64,000 nt of DNA from Eutreptiella sp. 'Long Island Sound 2002' (Eukaryota > Euglenozoa > Euglenophyceae > Eutreptiales > Eutreptiaceae). The stretch is from assembly GCA_964036045.1 (NCBI GenBank), contig OZ038380.1:183916185-183980184 (forward strand), read 5' to 3'. The position numbers were made by a program, and so were the translations under genes. The notes beneath the pieces are model-generated. The model worked only from the letters and a program-made list of their open reading frames with translations, was not told where the DNA came from and made no database searches. Below, in pieces: positions 51,901-61,299 of this stretch (positions are counted from its first letter, which is position 1; each line of letters begins with the position of its first letter).

Positions 51901-54430
51901 ATCAGTAGAAAATGAAAATTGGGATCTTCCATTTCAGGATGGGATTCATGCAATACGCGTGTGGGGCCACAGTAGGAAGAAAAGGAGGGGTTCGAGGTGT
52001 ACACCGGACACCTGTGCTTGCTGCTGGTACACTGCCACTTACTAGATGCCAGGTATGGCGTTGTATGATGACCTGCCACTGTACACAGCTTACATCGCCA
52101 TACACCAGTGCACACTCGCATCACACCATTCAGCTGGTCGTGCGTACTTTCACTGGCACTGCTCAATGACAATGCACGCCTTTACTGCGTGTGCACGTGG
52201 AAAGGGGTTTGATGGATTTCCCGAAGCCCGAAGCTCCCCTGTGACTTATGTTGCCCTTGTGATCGATGCAGTGGCACGCATTCCTTCACCAGATTCTAGT
52301 CTACATGAGCACTAGCGCACAACACCAATGCCTGCTTGCACTTATGTGCACGCTCGCATTGGCAGTACATTGTGCTTTGGCACACAGTCGCTGCCTAGAT
52401 GTCAATGCATGCCTGCACTAGCTTTGCCTGCGTGCCACCTTTCCACGCCTGCATTCGCTCACATGCACTGGCTAGCGCATGCGCACCCGCAATTGCCAAT
52501 CACTTCTAAAGTCCCAAACTTGGAATCGCATGCATGGATCTGGTGAGCAAGTGTGTGGCTAGGCACCGGTGCACCAGCTCTAAGGGGGCAAACCTCATGC
52601 ACACACACACACACACAACAAAAGAGCAGAGGCTGTAAACATGCGAGTATCTAACAAACTAATTAACATTCATCCTCCGTGCAGCTGAGGCATTGCACAA
52701 TGAGCGGCGTAGGTACCGAATCCAATCAGGCGGGTCCTCAGCCAGGGGGCCATGACGGCAGGGGTTCCGACAACCAGCACGGTCCTGACCCCATGCAGAC
52801 TGCGTCAGGCAATGGGGTAGGGGACGTGAAAAGAGCACTCGCCCCGTTTTGGGGGCCCAGGGAACGAGGCGCCCACCCACTCACCAACGGACCAACCACA
52901 GTACCAACACGAAGGGGCAATGCAAAAGCAAAGCCCCGAAACGAGGTCCAACGATGGGGCGGGTCCCGGTTGAGCCTCGACGAGAGCGCCCAGACACACA
53001 CCAGCACATCCAGCGGCCACTGACAGACCATCTGTCTGGGGTGTCTGGTCACAAAGTGAGACGCGTAGGTGGTGGGTAGCACCAGGGCGGCCACAGCTTT
53101 TTTTGGTTCAGACCTGGGCAAGCTGGCAAAGCCCTCTTACCCAACGGCACTCGAGAGAGCTCTCGGAATCAGGGCAGCCCAGTGCTACGATGGTCCCACA
53201 GCGCACCGTGGTAGTGGACATGACACGTCGGTCACGCAGCACAGCTTGCGGCTCTGTGACCCTCCCCTGTAACCACAGCAGACTCGCAAAAACAAACCCA
53301 CCGACACGGACAAGAGAAAGAAGCCATTCCGATGAACCCCCTTCCCGGTCGAAAACCGACACATGTGCCTGCGGGGGAGGCAAGATGCCAGGGGAAGCCC
53401 AGCCCCCAAAGTCTTGATGCCAGTGATGATGGGGCAGTCCCACAATGGGGACACCGTCACGGTGGCATCAGGCGCAGGGTCCCCTCCTCACGCAATTTTT
53501 GAACCCGCCCCCTTCACCCCCAACCCAACGGGTGGACAACCAACCCACTCATCCACGCGTGGAGCCCTCCTCAAAAGGTGACCAAGTGCGTGCACCCGGA
53601 ACCAACCGAGCATGCTCACTCAGCCTTGAGGGCACCGCCTCTGCCCCACACACACATACACGCGCACAGTGCAATTCACCGAGAACTGGCCTGAGTCCAA
53701 TCCGTCAGTCATGAGCCATATCAGCTGCATATGCTACCGTAAGAGGGACCAACAGAAAATGGAACTGCCAAATTCGGTGGTTCCAAAGGGTGCAGAAACA
53801 ACACCCCCTGTTGTGCTGACGAGGGGCGTTGTTGCAAAGGGGGGGGGGGTACCCCCCACCTCCATGCGCGCGCGTCAACCCACAAACCAACGCAGGCCTG
53901 TGGGAGGGGCCATTAGCCTACGGGCGCTTGGCCAGGCCAGACGCCAAATAGTTGCACTGCGCGCGCGCACTCCGCCGGGGACGCCCCACAAGGCATGCCA
54001 GTGCAAAAGCATTAAGCGAGGACACATGGGCCGGCTGTGCTGTTGGCTGTTGGTGGCAAACTACTGTTGTGGACATTACTGTTCTGGGGCAGCTTCAGTC
54101 TTCGTCGTCGCCAACAGAGTCGCGGATGCCGTTTCCAAACTGTTCACCTCAACTTCTTGTCCGTGTGGTGCGGCGCGGAGGTGGCACCTGCCGGGATTGC
54201 TGCCGCAGAGACGCAGGCCGTCACAAAAAAAGGGGGCTCGGCCAGGGCGTGACTGGCCCCAGGCCCCTTAATGGACGGAACCCCCCACCCCAACCGCCAG
54301 ACACACCGAGGGTAACGAGGTCAGGATACGCAAGACCGGCAGGTCAAGGGCAGTGGGGGGTGAGAGGTCAATGGGCACCACCGCCTCCGGAGGGCAAGGG
54401 TTCAAGGAAAGGACAAGGGTAAGTGGCGAG
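49000..54430. other. No confident gene; tRNA-like and short repeats
   Basis: B-box-like motifs occur at about 49496 (minus strand GGGTTCAAACCC) and 49610 (minus strand GGTTCGAGACC) with poor acceptor pairing; they look like SINE heads. An 80-bp repeat (ACGGCTGTCATC, CCTTCTGTCCATCTGCAA) occurs at about 49110-49190 and 49638-49720. A 150-residue minus-strand ORF (50270-49818) and an ORF at 51769-51290 (repeating HWDP..WEVP) match no family. An (AC)n tract lies at 52600-52617. Confidence 0.35.
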
Positions 54431-54548
54431 AGGCCATGGGCGCCGCCAGCTCCAGAGAGCAGTCCACCCAGGCGGCCCCAACGCCACCCCCCGCGAGCAC
54501 ACACAACGGGCGCCAAAATCCAAAGACACGAAGCACATCTGCTGCCCC

Positions 54549-54652
54549 GAGCTGTCCCGACAGACGCGCGCGCCGAGCTGCCCCGACAGACGCGCGCCCC
54601 GAGCTGTCCCGACAGACGCGCGCGCCGAGCTGCCCCGACAGACGCGTGCGCC
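54549..54652. repeat. 26-bp minisatellite, four units
   Basis: GAGCTGYCCCGACAGACGCG plus CGCGCC is repeated with a step of exactly 26. The step is not a multiple of three, so long open frames across it on both strands cycle through all phases and are unlikely to be real proteins. Confidence 0.85.
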
Positions 54653-55758
54653 GCGTCAAGGGCCCCCCGATTGCAAAGCGAATGCCAGGCATGCGGTACG
54701 TGCTGTTGGACGAAATTGCGGAGAATGATGAGAAAATGCCACGAGGGAGATCTGCCTGGTCTGAGGCGAGAAACAAAATCTCGGTGCTTCGCACTTGATC
54801 CAAACAAACGCGCACCAAGCAAAGGGGCGGAGAAGGGGCACTGCACGCTGCAAAATTCCTTGCCACGCGGTGCTACGCCCATCGTGAAGTTTGAAGTCTG
54901 GTCAAGAGGAAGCATGCGAGTGTTCACCTGCAGTACAATTTGGCCATTGGCTTGCGGTTGGCAGTGAATCCCCGGCGGCTGGCGGTTAATCACCGGTCCA
55001 GAGGGCTGTCTTTCGAGCGTGTCCTCAGCGGAAAACAAAGAAAAGAAAAATGCCATCGACTAACGACGGCACACAAAACAAATGCCACCGTTCGAATAGT
55101 GTGCCTGCTGTGCTCAGCGGCGGGGCTACGAATGTACAGAAACGCCAGCGTTAGGCAACTGACTGGGCGGCGGCGGCAGTGGGGGGATGGTCGCACATGT
55201 ACAATTTAGCATTAGGCACTGTGGCCAGCAACACTGAGACCAGGATTACTGCCTACAGCGCACAACCGGCAGGCGTAGCCGTCAGTATACTGGTCAGATC
55301 GGGGTAGATGAGGCCGTGCACTTCGGCATACGTGCGTACTGACAGCCCTTCTGCCAATGTCTGCCCCCCAGTACGTTCAGCACGAAGCAGAAAGTGGAAA
55401 TGTGCTTTTCGCAGGCCACCTCCTCAGGTGGTGGTACCCCGCCCTGGTACCTATTGTCCACAAATGGGCTTTCGCACCGATGACGAATCTATGATCATTT
55501 GCTTTTCTGTCGTGGTCCGTCCCTGCCCCATATCCCACGCCGTTGCTGGCAATCATCGTGGAGCATCAGATGGGTCGCGGCCTGAAAACGGATGGAAGGT
55601 GCAACTTGACATGCCTGGCCTGCTTTCGGGGCTACAAATTTGGAACCAAACAGCAAAATGGTAAGAAAAGCCCCGGCACCCCTTCGTGAACTGCTGAGAA
55701 ACCTGCTGCACCACTGCAGCAGGAGGACCCTCCCATAGGCGAGTGGCGGCGAACGGCA

Positions 55759-57184
55759 CTAAAACCCCGACTGCCGAAGAATCTGCTGATACTTCTGCTG
55801 CCCCGCAGCCAAATTTGCCTCGTCCTGCTTCTGCTCGTTCAGCAGCGAACCGTAGTCGATCTTCCCGTAGCCTTTGGTGCGGTCGCAGTAGCTGCTCTTG
55901 GCTGCATCCAATGCAACGCGCGAACCCGTGGAGCCCGTGGACGGCCGGGCGGTGTGGTTGTTGATGTTGATCTCCTGGTCACAAACGAAGAAGATTGCCG
56001 CTCATGGGCAATGGGGCGTTGGAATGCACAACCGTTTGTGAAATCACATGCACAGCGGCAGAAAAACTGAACAACGCAGGTCTGGCATCCCAAAGTAGTT
56101 TTTCCGGGGAGCAACGGCTGTGATCTGTTGTCACCAGAGACTGCACAGAATGACGGCCGACTGCCCCAAGCGACTGCATCGCGCAGCATGCGAGAACACA
56201 TGGCACGGGCGGCTACATTGAACTGTTCTGGACAGCCGGATGTGTGGCAAGGGCTTTTTCAATTGGACAACAGTTTTTAAAATACCACAAATTTGCCAGG
56301 AAATTGCCAAAAAAAGTCTCCCTTGCGGCCATCACGCTTCGCTGTGGGACAATCCCGCATAAACTGTGTGTCAGCGTCGGCAACGACATTTGGTCCCAGT
56401 GAGGCTCGAACTCACGACCTTGGGCTTATTAGACCCACGCTCTAACCAACTGAGCTATGAGACCCTTGTGCCAGCCTCATTGTCCGTCAGAAATCAAGAT
56501 TGTTGTAGGACACTAATGCATGTCCCATGATGTGAACGGTTAATCACGGCGAGTCACAAAAAGCATCCAGTTTCTGTCTAAAATGCAGTAACAGGGGTGT
56601 TGCACTGTCGAAAATGCAGTAAAAGGGGTGTTGCAGAGCCAAGGGTGTGTGGTGTTGCAAAGCCAAGGGTTTGTGGTTTTGCAAGTCAATGCAGGCACCT
56701 GCTGCGTCTTCTTCATGTGATACTCCTTGTCGAAGTCATCAAATTTGAACCGGCGCGGTGACACGGTGGCCCCCGTGGAGGTTTGTTGCATTGTGCGTGG
56801 AGATGGGGTATAGCCTGGGGTCGTATAGGCAGTGCTGGTGGTGATGGTCGTGGTGTGGGAAGAGCCGTTGTACGGGGGCAGTGCGTTTGAGCTGGTGTAC
56901 TCCGTAGAGCTGTGGCTGGAGATCCCATGGCTTGAAGATGACATGGCGGCAGGAACACTGGGGGCTGAAGCAGTCTGCCCATCCTTCAGCGTCTCAATGG
57001 CTGCCAGCAATGCCTTGCGATCGCGAAGGATTGGGATCTCAAGCTCGACTTTCAAGTCGTTGGCACTGATGTCCAGCAGTGTGGCCCCGTCCACTGCATT
57101 GCTGCGAAACTTCACATCGTATTGGCCAAAACCCTCCCTTTCCAGCCACTGGCACACCTGATCCACATCCCAATTCGCAGCCAT
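55759..57184 (-). CDS. SAM-domain protein, two exons
   Basis: Exon 1 (57184-56699, 162 codons) starts MAANWDVDQVCQWLEREGF and carries a SAM domain at about residues 3-67 (LREGF..YDVKF...GATLLDISANDLKVEL...R..LLAAIETL pattern), followed by a Ser/Thr/Pro-rich linker and SPRRFKFDDFDKEYHMKK. Donor CAG-GTGCCT is phase 0. Exon 2 (55974-55759) follows acceptor GTGACCAG, encodes 71 residues including STGSTGSRVALDAAKSSY and YGKIDYGSLLNEQKQDEA, and ends in TAG. The total is 233 residues. SAM domains mediate protein or RNA binding; the partner is unknown. An acceptor-like TTTTTCCAG lies 14 bases before the ATG. The 724-bp intron holds tRNA-Ile on the same strand. The exon join is inferred from splice sites and phase. 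Confidence 0.85.
56391..56464 (-). tRNA. trnI-AAT: tRNA-Ile (anticodon AAT)
   Basis: A 74-nt cloverleaf: acceptor GGTCTCA/TGGGACC with one G-T pair and discriminator A, D-arm AGCTCAGTTGGTTAGAGC, anticodon stem TGGGT/GCCCA with loop CTAATAA (anticodon AAT), and T-loop TTCGAGC with stem GTGAG/CTCAC. The D-arm and anticodon region match eukaryotic tRNA-Ile closely. No CCA is encoded and no T-run lies within about 60 bases of the 3' end. It is nested in the intron of the SAM-domain gene, in the sense orientation. Confidence 0.96.
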
Positions 57185-57953
57185 TTTTGTGAGAGGCTCT
57201 GGAAAAATGGAAGCAAAAAAGCTGCAAAAGCCTGCAGCACGACGAAATGAAATCACCCCGACCCTCTTATTCACCTCCCCTGTCTCAAGAAACACAGCCG
57301 TGAAAGCAGCTATCAGAATCCTCCGTTGCTACAACCTCCCCAAACACCATCATTCTTCCCAAGTCCGGGAGCAACGCCCCCCAAACACCATCTCATTTTC
57401 CCCGAATCTGGGAGTAATCCCCCCAAACACCATCTCATTCTTCCCTATCTCTCTGCACTTTCCCAGATTCATCATCTGGGCCATCATATTGTGACGCTCA
57501 GTAAACATTGGTGCAACATCACTGTTGTGAAAAAAAAAAGACTCAACAAATCCTCACCTTGCACAGGGGTTGCGGCTCCGAACCCACACTAGAGGCAATC
57601 AAAACCAGAGGAATAAATGGAGGTTTTGGTTGGCATTCTTTTGTTGGAGGCTGAAATGACAGAGTTGTGCTGAAAGGATGATGCAGATGTGCAACACTTG
57701 CCGACCATACAGGCTGGGACAATGTGCCGATTCCATTTTGTGCTCCATCCTGTGCACTGTCATCAGGGTGCAGCATTGCACCCCATTCCCCGGTTGTTGC
57801 ACAATGTCCTGTAATGACATGGTATGGAAATCACAGTGCGGTGGACCCAGGCAGCCGCTGGTTTCAAGGTTTTGCATAGTGCACCCTACTGTCAAGCATT
57901 CCAAATGTAATGTTGTATGTTCCTCGCTGATGCAAACACTCCATGCAGCCACG

Positions 57954-58567
57954 TTACTCCTCTCCACTTTGCAGATCCTGGTACGACAGAATCCTTGGCT
58001 CTTTTGCCACCCAAACAGTGTGCTCAAGAGTGCGTACCACTTGGGGCTGTGTGATTTCCAGCCACCCTTTTTTCACAAGTGCGTATAGGGGTCCGAGGAT
58101 GGAACTGAAGACCTCTGGCCCCCTCCACAGGGATGCATGTGAGCAATTGCAGGCCTGGCACACAGGATCGTTTTTTTACTTTGCACAGAGGGTGGGGAAT
58201 AGAACGCACTGAGTGGGAGTGCCAATGACCAATGTTCTGCAGCACCCAATCCTGTGTGATGTGCATTTATTGAAAGTAATAGAGTTTTCGGATCACCAAT
58301 TGACAGAAATGTTCCCCAGGTGCAAACACTTTGCAAAGGTTGTCCCATTCGTAGTAGGCTGGTTGTCGAGCACAATGTGTACTGGTAGTGTGTGGCCGTT
58401 GCTGTGTTTCTTATTCCATAGACACCCTGAGCACTGCACGACAGCTTCCCTCCTGAGCTTCCCTCGGGGAAGATTGCACTCTCTGCTTGGGGCTCACCCT
58501 GGAAAACGCAGCCCCCTTCCAGGGCCCCCAGTCCGCAGGCCAGAGCCAACAGAGCCCCAGCTCCAAT
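57954..58567 (-). CDS. Unidentified gene, last two exons
   Basis: Exon 58567-58498 follows acceptor TTATTGCAG and encodes a hydrophobic, Ala/Leu/Gly-rich stretch (IGAGALLALACGLGALEGG) ending at donor CCAGG-GTGAGC in phase 1. Exon 58114-57954 follows acceptor GGGGCCAG in phase 1, contains GPLYALVKKGWLEITQPQVV and WVAKEPRILSYQDL, and ends in TAA. Phases agree. The hydrophobic part could be a membrane or signal segment. Upstream exons between here and the ACP gene (60601) were not identified with confidence. No family is recognised. Confidence 0.5.
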
Positions 58568-60600
58568 CTGCAATAATTGTCGTCGCTTGCTTTTGAGTCA
58601 CTATTTTGTTTGTCAAGAATTACAAAAAAATGAGATCTATCAGCACATCATCAATACTCCGGTTGCATTTTCAGGGGTTGGCCAACGCATTCTGCAACCC
58701 TCCTTTGCACAAGCAGCACCTTGGGCACAGAAATTGATGTTGCCAACACAAATTTTGCTTGCGAAACCCAACCCGACAAGAACATTCCGCTGTGGTGTAA
58801 AAAGCCGTTTCCTCCATTTTCCTCCATTGACTCCATGCCACCAAGGCTTGTTGTTTTCCAAACAGTATCCCTGGAGTATGGACCCTGTGGCTTGTTCACG
58901 CAGTTCGGGGTTTAATGGCTATGGTCTCAGCTGCATAGCTCCTTGATGGCAACCAGCAGCACAGATGCAGACTTAGCATCAGCACCTAGGGCAAGTGGAG
59001 ACGAGCGTTACTGTTTTCCAGGACAAGTGGGAACAAACACAGGGTGGCGGGGGCTGGGGTGCGGTAGGATTCCGCGCAGCCAGATCTACGCTTCCCTGAC
59101 GTGTCAGACTTCAGGGTTGTATTTTACTTTTCTTTTATTGAACATCTCACTTTCCTGCGACGCCCCGGCAGTAAATTGCAGTACCCCCCGCTTGAAATTT
59201 CGCCTTTTTTGTCAGGCCGGTTCCCCCCTCAGGGGGGGGGGGGGGGGGACAAAGTGACGGCCCCCTGGGGGGGGGGGGGAGGGTGGCACAAGGCCTCAGT
59301 ATCTGATTGTTTGCCTTTGGCGGCGCCTATTGGCCTCTTGCCACTGCTCATTCTGACCCTCTGTTGGCCTGAACGTGTTTTGGTTGTGTCAACGGAGCCC
59401 CTGGATGACTTGTCCTGTTTGACTACTCCAGGGTTAGCTGTCCCGGAGACGGGCTGTTGCCCGTGCCGTTGACCAGGTGCATCCAGATGCACACTCCAAG
59501 TCCATGCTGGGTTTGCCGACTCCAGCACTGACTTGAGCGTGCTGGGGTGTGCATCTGCAGGATAATTTTCCTGACAGGGGCTTCTAATAACCACAATGAT
59601 TCTTTCCCGTTGTTCCTTTCCTTCTTGTCCTTCTGCGCTCTGCACCGTTTTCAGCTAGTGTGGTCTGCCTGTTACCCTCCTTGGTTCGTCCCTTTCCCCC
59701 TGCCCCGTTTCTTCCCCGCCCTCTCCATTCTTTCTGCCCTGGGGGGCACTGGGTGGCGCGGTGTGTGTTGCTGTAGGGAGGGGGTAGAGGAGGGGGCTGG
59801 GGGTGGGGGGGAGTGGGTTCGTCTCTCCCTGCCCCCTCCTTCCCCTTGAGGAGGCAGATCCTGGCCCAAGGGGGCTCCTTGTTGGTGTCGGTGTGCTTAG
59901 TGTGGGTGGTTTTGGCCACTTGCTTCTGCTGGCCCACGTGTCCCAGTCTGTCCTGGGCGTAGTTGCATGCTGTTTGCTGGCATGATGGCCTTAGCTGGTG
60001 CGGCGGTGGTAGACCATGCACGTAGCGTTGCAGTCCCACAGGGGTGTTACTCGACAGTGCTCCAGTAGCCAACAGTGGTGGCCAACAGCAGTTGGTGGTT
60101 CGGCAGCGCGCGGGAACGAAGCGACGGTGTTTGGTGAGGGCACACCGATGCCAGCCTCAGCGAAGCACACACAACATCTGCGATGAATTCTCTCACCTGT
60201 TGTTGTGGCTCACCTTTCAAGTGCATGCCCGAGAGCACAAGAGCTCATATATAATCACGGTTCAACCCTGGTCCTTGCAAACGACGAATTTCATCACTAT
60301 GGTCAGATTCCAACGATGTGCAAATGGTCATCAGAATCTTAGACCAAAGACTGAATTCACTGTGAACCCATCCCAGTATCAGAAAAAAAGACAACAATCA
60401 GGCATGCCTTTCTAATAATGCTCTTTTTGCGACAGACATGTGAACAAACCAGGAAAGAGGGAACAAATTTGAATGTGCACTGAAGGGCACACACTAAGCA
60501 GCCCCATTCAGTCAGTGCATCATCAGAGTAGTTAGATCATGCACACAAAATCTTAATGCAAAATTTCTCGCAATGCCTTGCTGAAGTCCGCTGCTGAGCT

Positions 60601-61269
60601 CTACCCTTGCTGCTGGGCAACAGCATTAGCAGCCTCCTGCACAGTGGTGATCTTCACAGCCATCTCTTCAGGAATCTCCACATCAAATTCCTCCTCCAAA
60701 CGCATGATCAGCTCAACCAAATCCAAGCTGTCAGCACCAAGCTCCTGTACATTGGCGTTGGGGGTGGCGTCTGCCTTGTCAATTCCAAGCTCCTCGCACA
60801 CAATATCAGTGACCTTCTCCAGCAGCTCAGGGCTGGCAGTGGCCATCATCATGGACCAGCGGGGCTGTGGGGCAGTTGCACGGCCAAGGAGATAAGCTCC
60901 AGCACCAGTAACAGCTGCTGCTGCCAACAGGAACACGCTGCTGAAACCAGAGCTCTGAGCTTGGGCAGGAATGGTGTACTGCACTGGGGCCGCATCGGCA
61001 TACTCAATGGGCTCAGCGTTTTTGGAAACAGCGTGTGCAGGCTCATACCGCTGATGCATCACCGTCCTGGGCATGGTGGCCACTGAGGCAGTGCTCACAG
61101 ATGGTCGCACAGCAGTTGGTGCATAAAGGGAGGTGGCAGGAGAAGTTACGGAGGCTACCACCCCCAAAGCCACACCGCCAGCCACAGCCAAGGCGGCGAA
61201 AGCAGCAATCTTGTTGTTGGAATGACGGGAGTAAACAGGAGCCTGCATGTCCAAAGTCTGGTACTGCAT
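60601..61269 (-). CDS. Plastid-type acyl carrier protein with long two-hydrophobic-segment leader
   Basis: A 222-residue intronless CDS. The C-terminal 75 or so residues are a type II acyl carrier protein: VTDIVCEELGIDK, then LGADSLDLVELIMRLEEEF with the phosphopantetheine-carrying Ser at residue 181. ACP carries growing acyl chains in plastid fatty-acid synthesis. The leader of about 140 residues has a hydrophobic segment at 21-41, an S/T/A-rich basic stretch (LYAPTAVRPSVSTASVATMP), a second hydrophobic segment at 109-129, and then RWSMMMA before the mature protein. That layout matches class I plastid leaders of peridinin dinoflagellates and euglenids (signal, transit, stop-transfer). The start CCACCATGC is 5 bases after a pyrimidine-rich acceptor (TTTTTTTTCCGCCTCTCACAG). 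Confidence 0.95.
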   Translation of the reverse strand: MQYQTLDMQAPVYSRHSNNKIAAFAALAVAGGVALGVVASVTSPATSLYAPTAVRPSVSTASVATMPRTVMHQRYEPAHAVSKNAEPIEYADAAPVQYTIPAQAQSSGFSSVFLLAAAAVTGAGAYLLGRATAPQPRWSMMMATASPELLEKVTDIVCEELGIDKADATPNANVQELGADSLDLVELIMRLEEEFDVEIPEEMAVKITTVQEAANAVAQQQG

Positions 61270-61299
61270 GGTGGCTGTGAGAGGCGGAAAAAAAACCTG

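Noticed and set aside
54436-54798. Plus-strand 120-residue ORF starting MGAASSREQ (myristoylation-like) and ending in a plausible coding stretch
   Set aside because: The middle is a 26-bp minisatellite whose period is not a multiple of three, and long frames are open on both strands. There is no family match.
57599-58027. 143-residue minus-strand ORF overlapping the last exon of the unidentified gene
   Set aside because: It overlaps 58114-57954 in a different frame; the exon model with matching splice phases was preferred.
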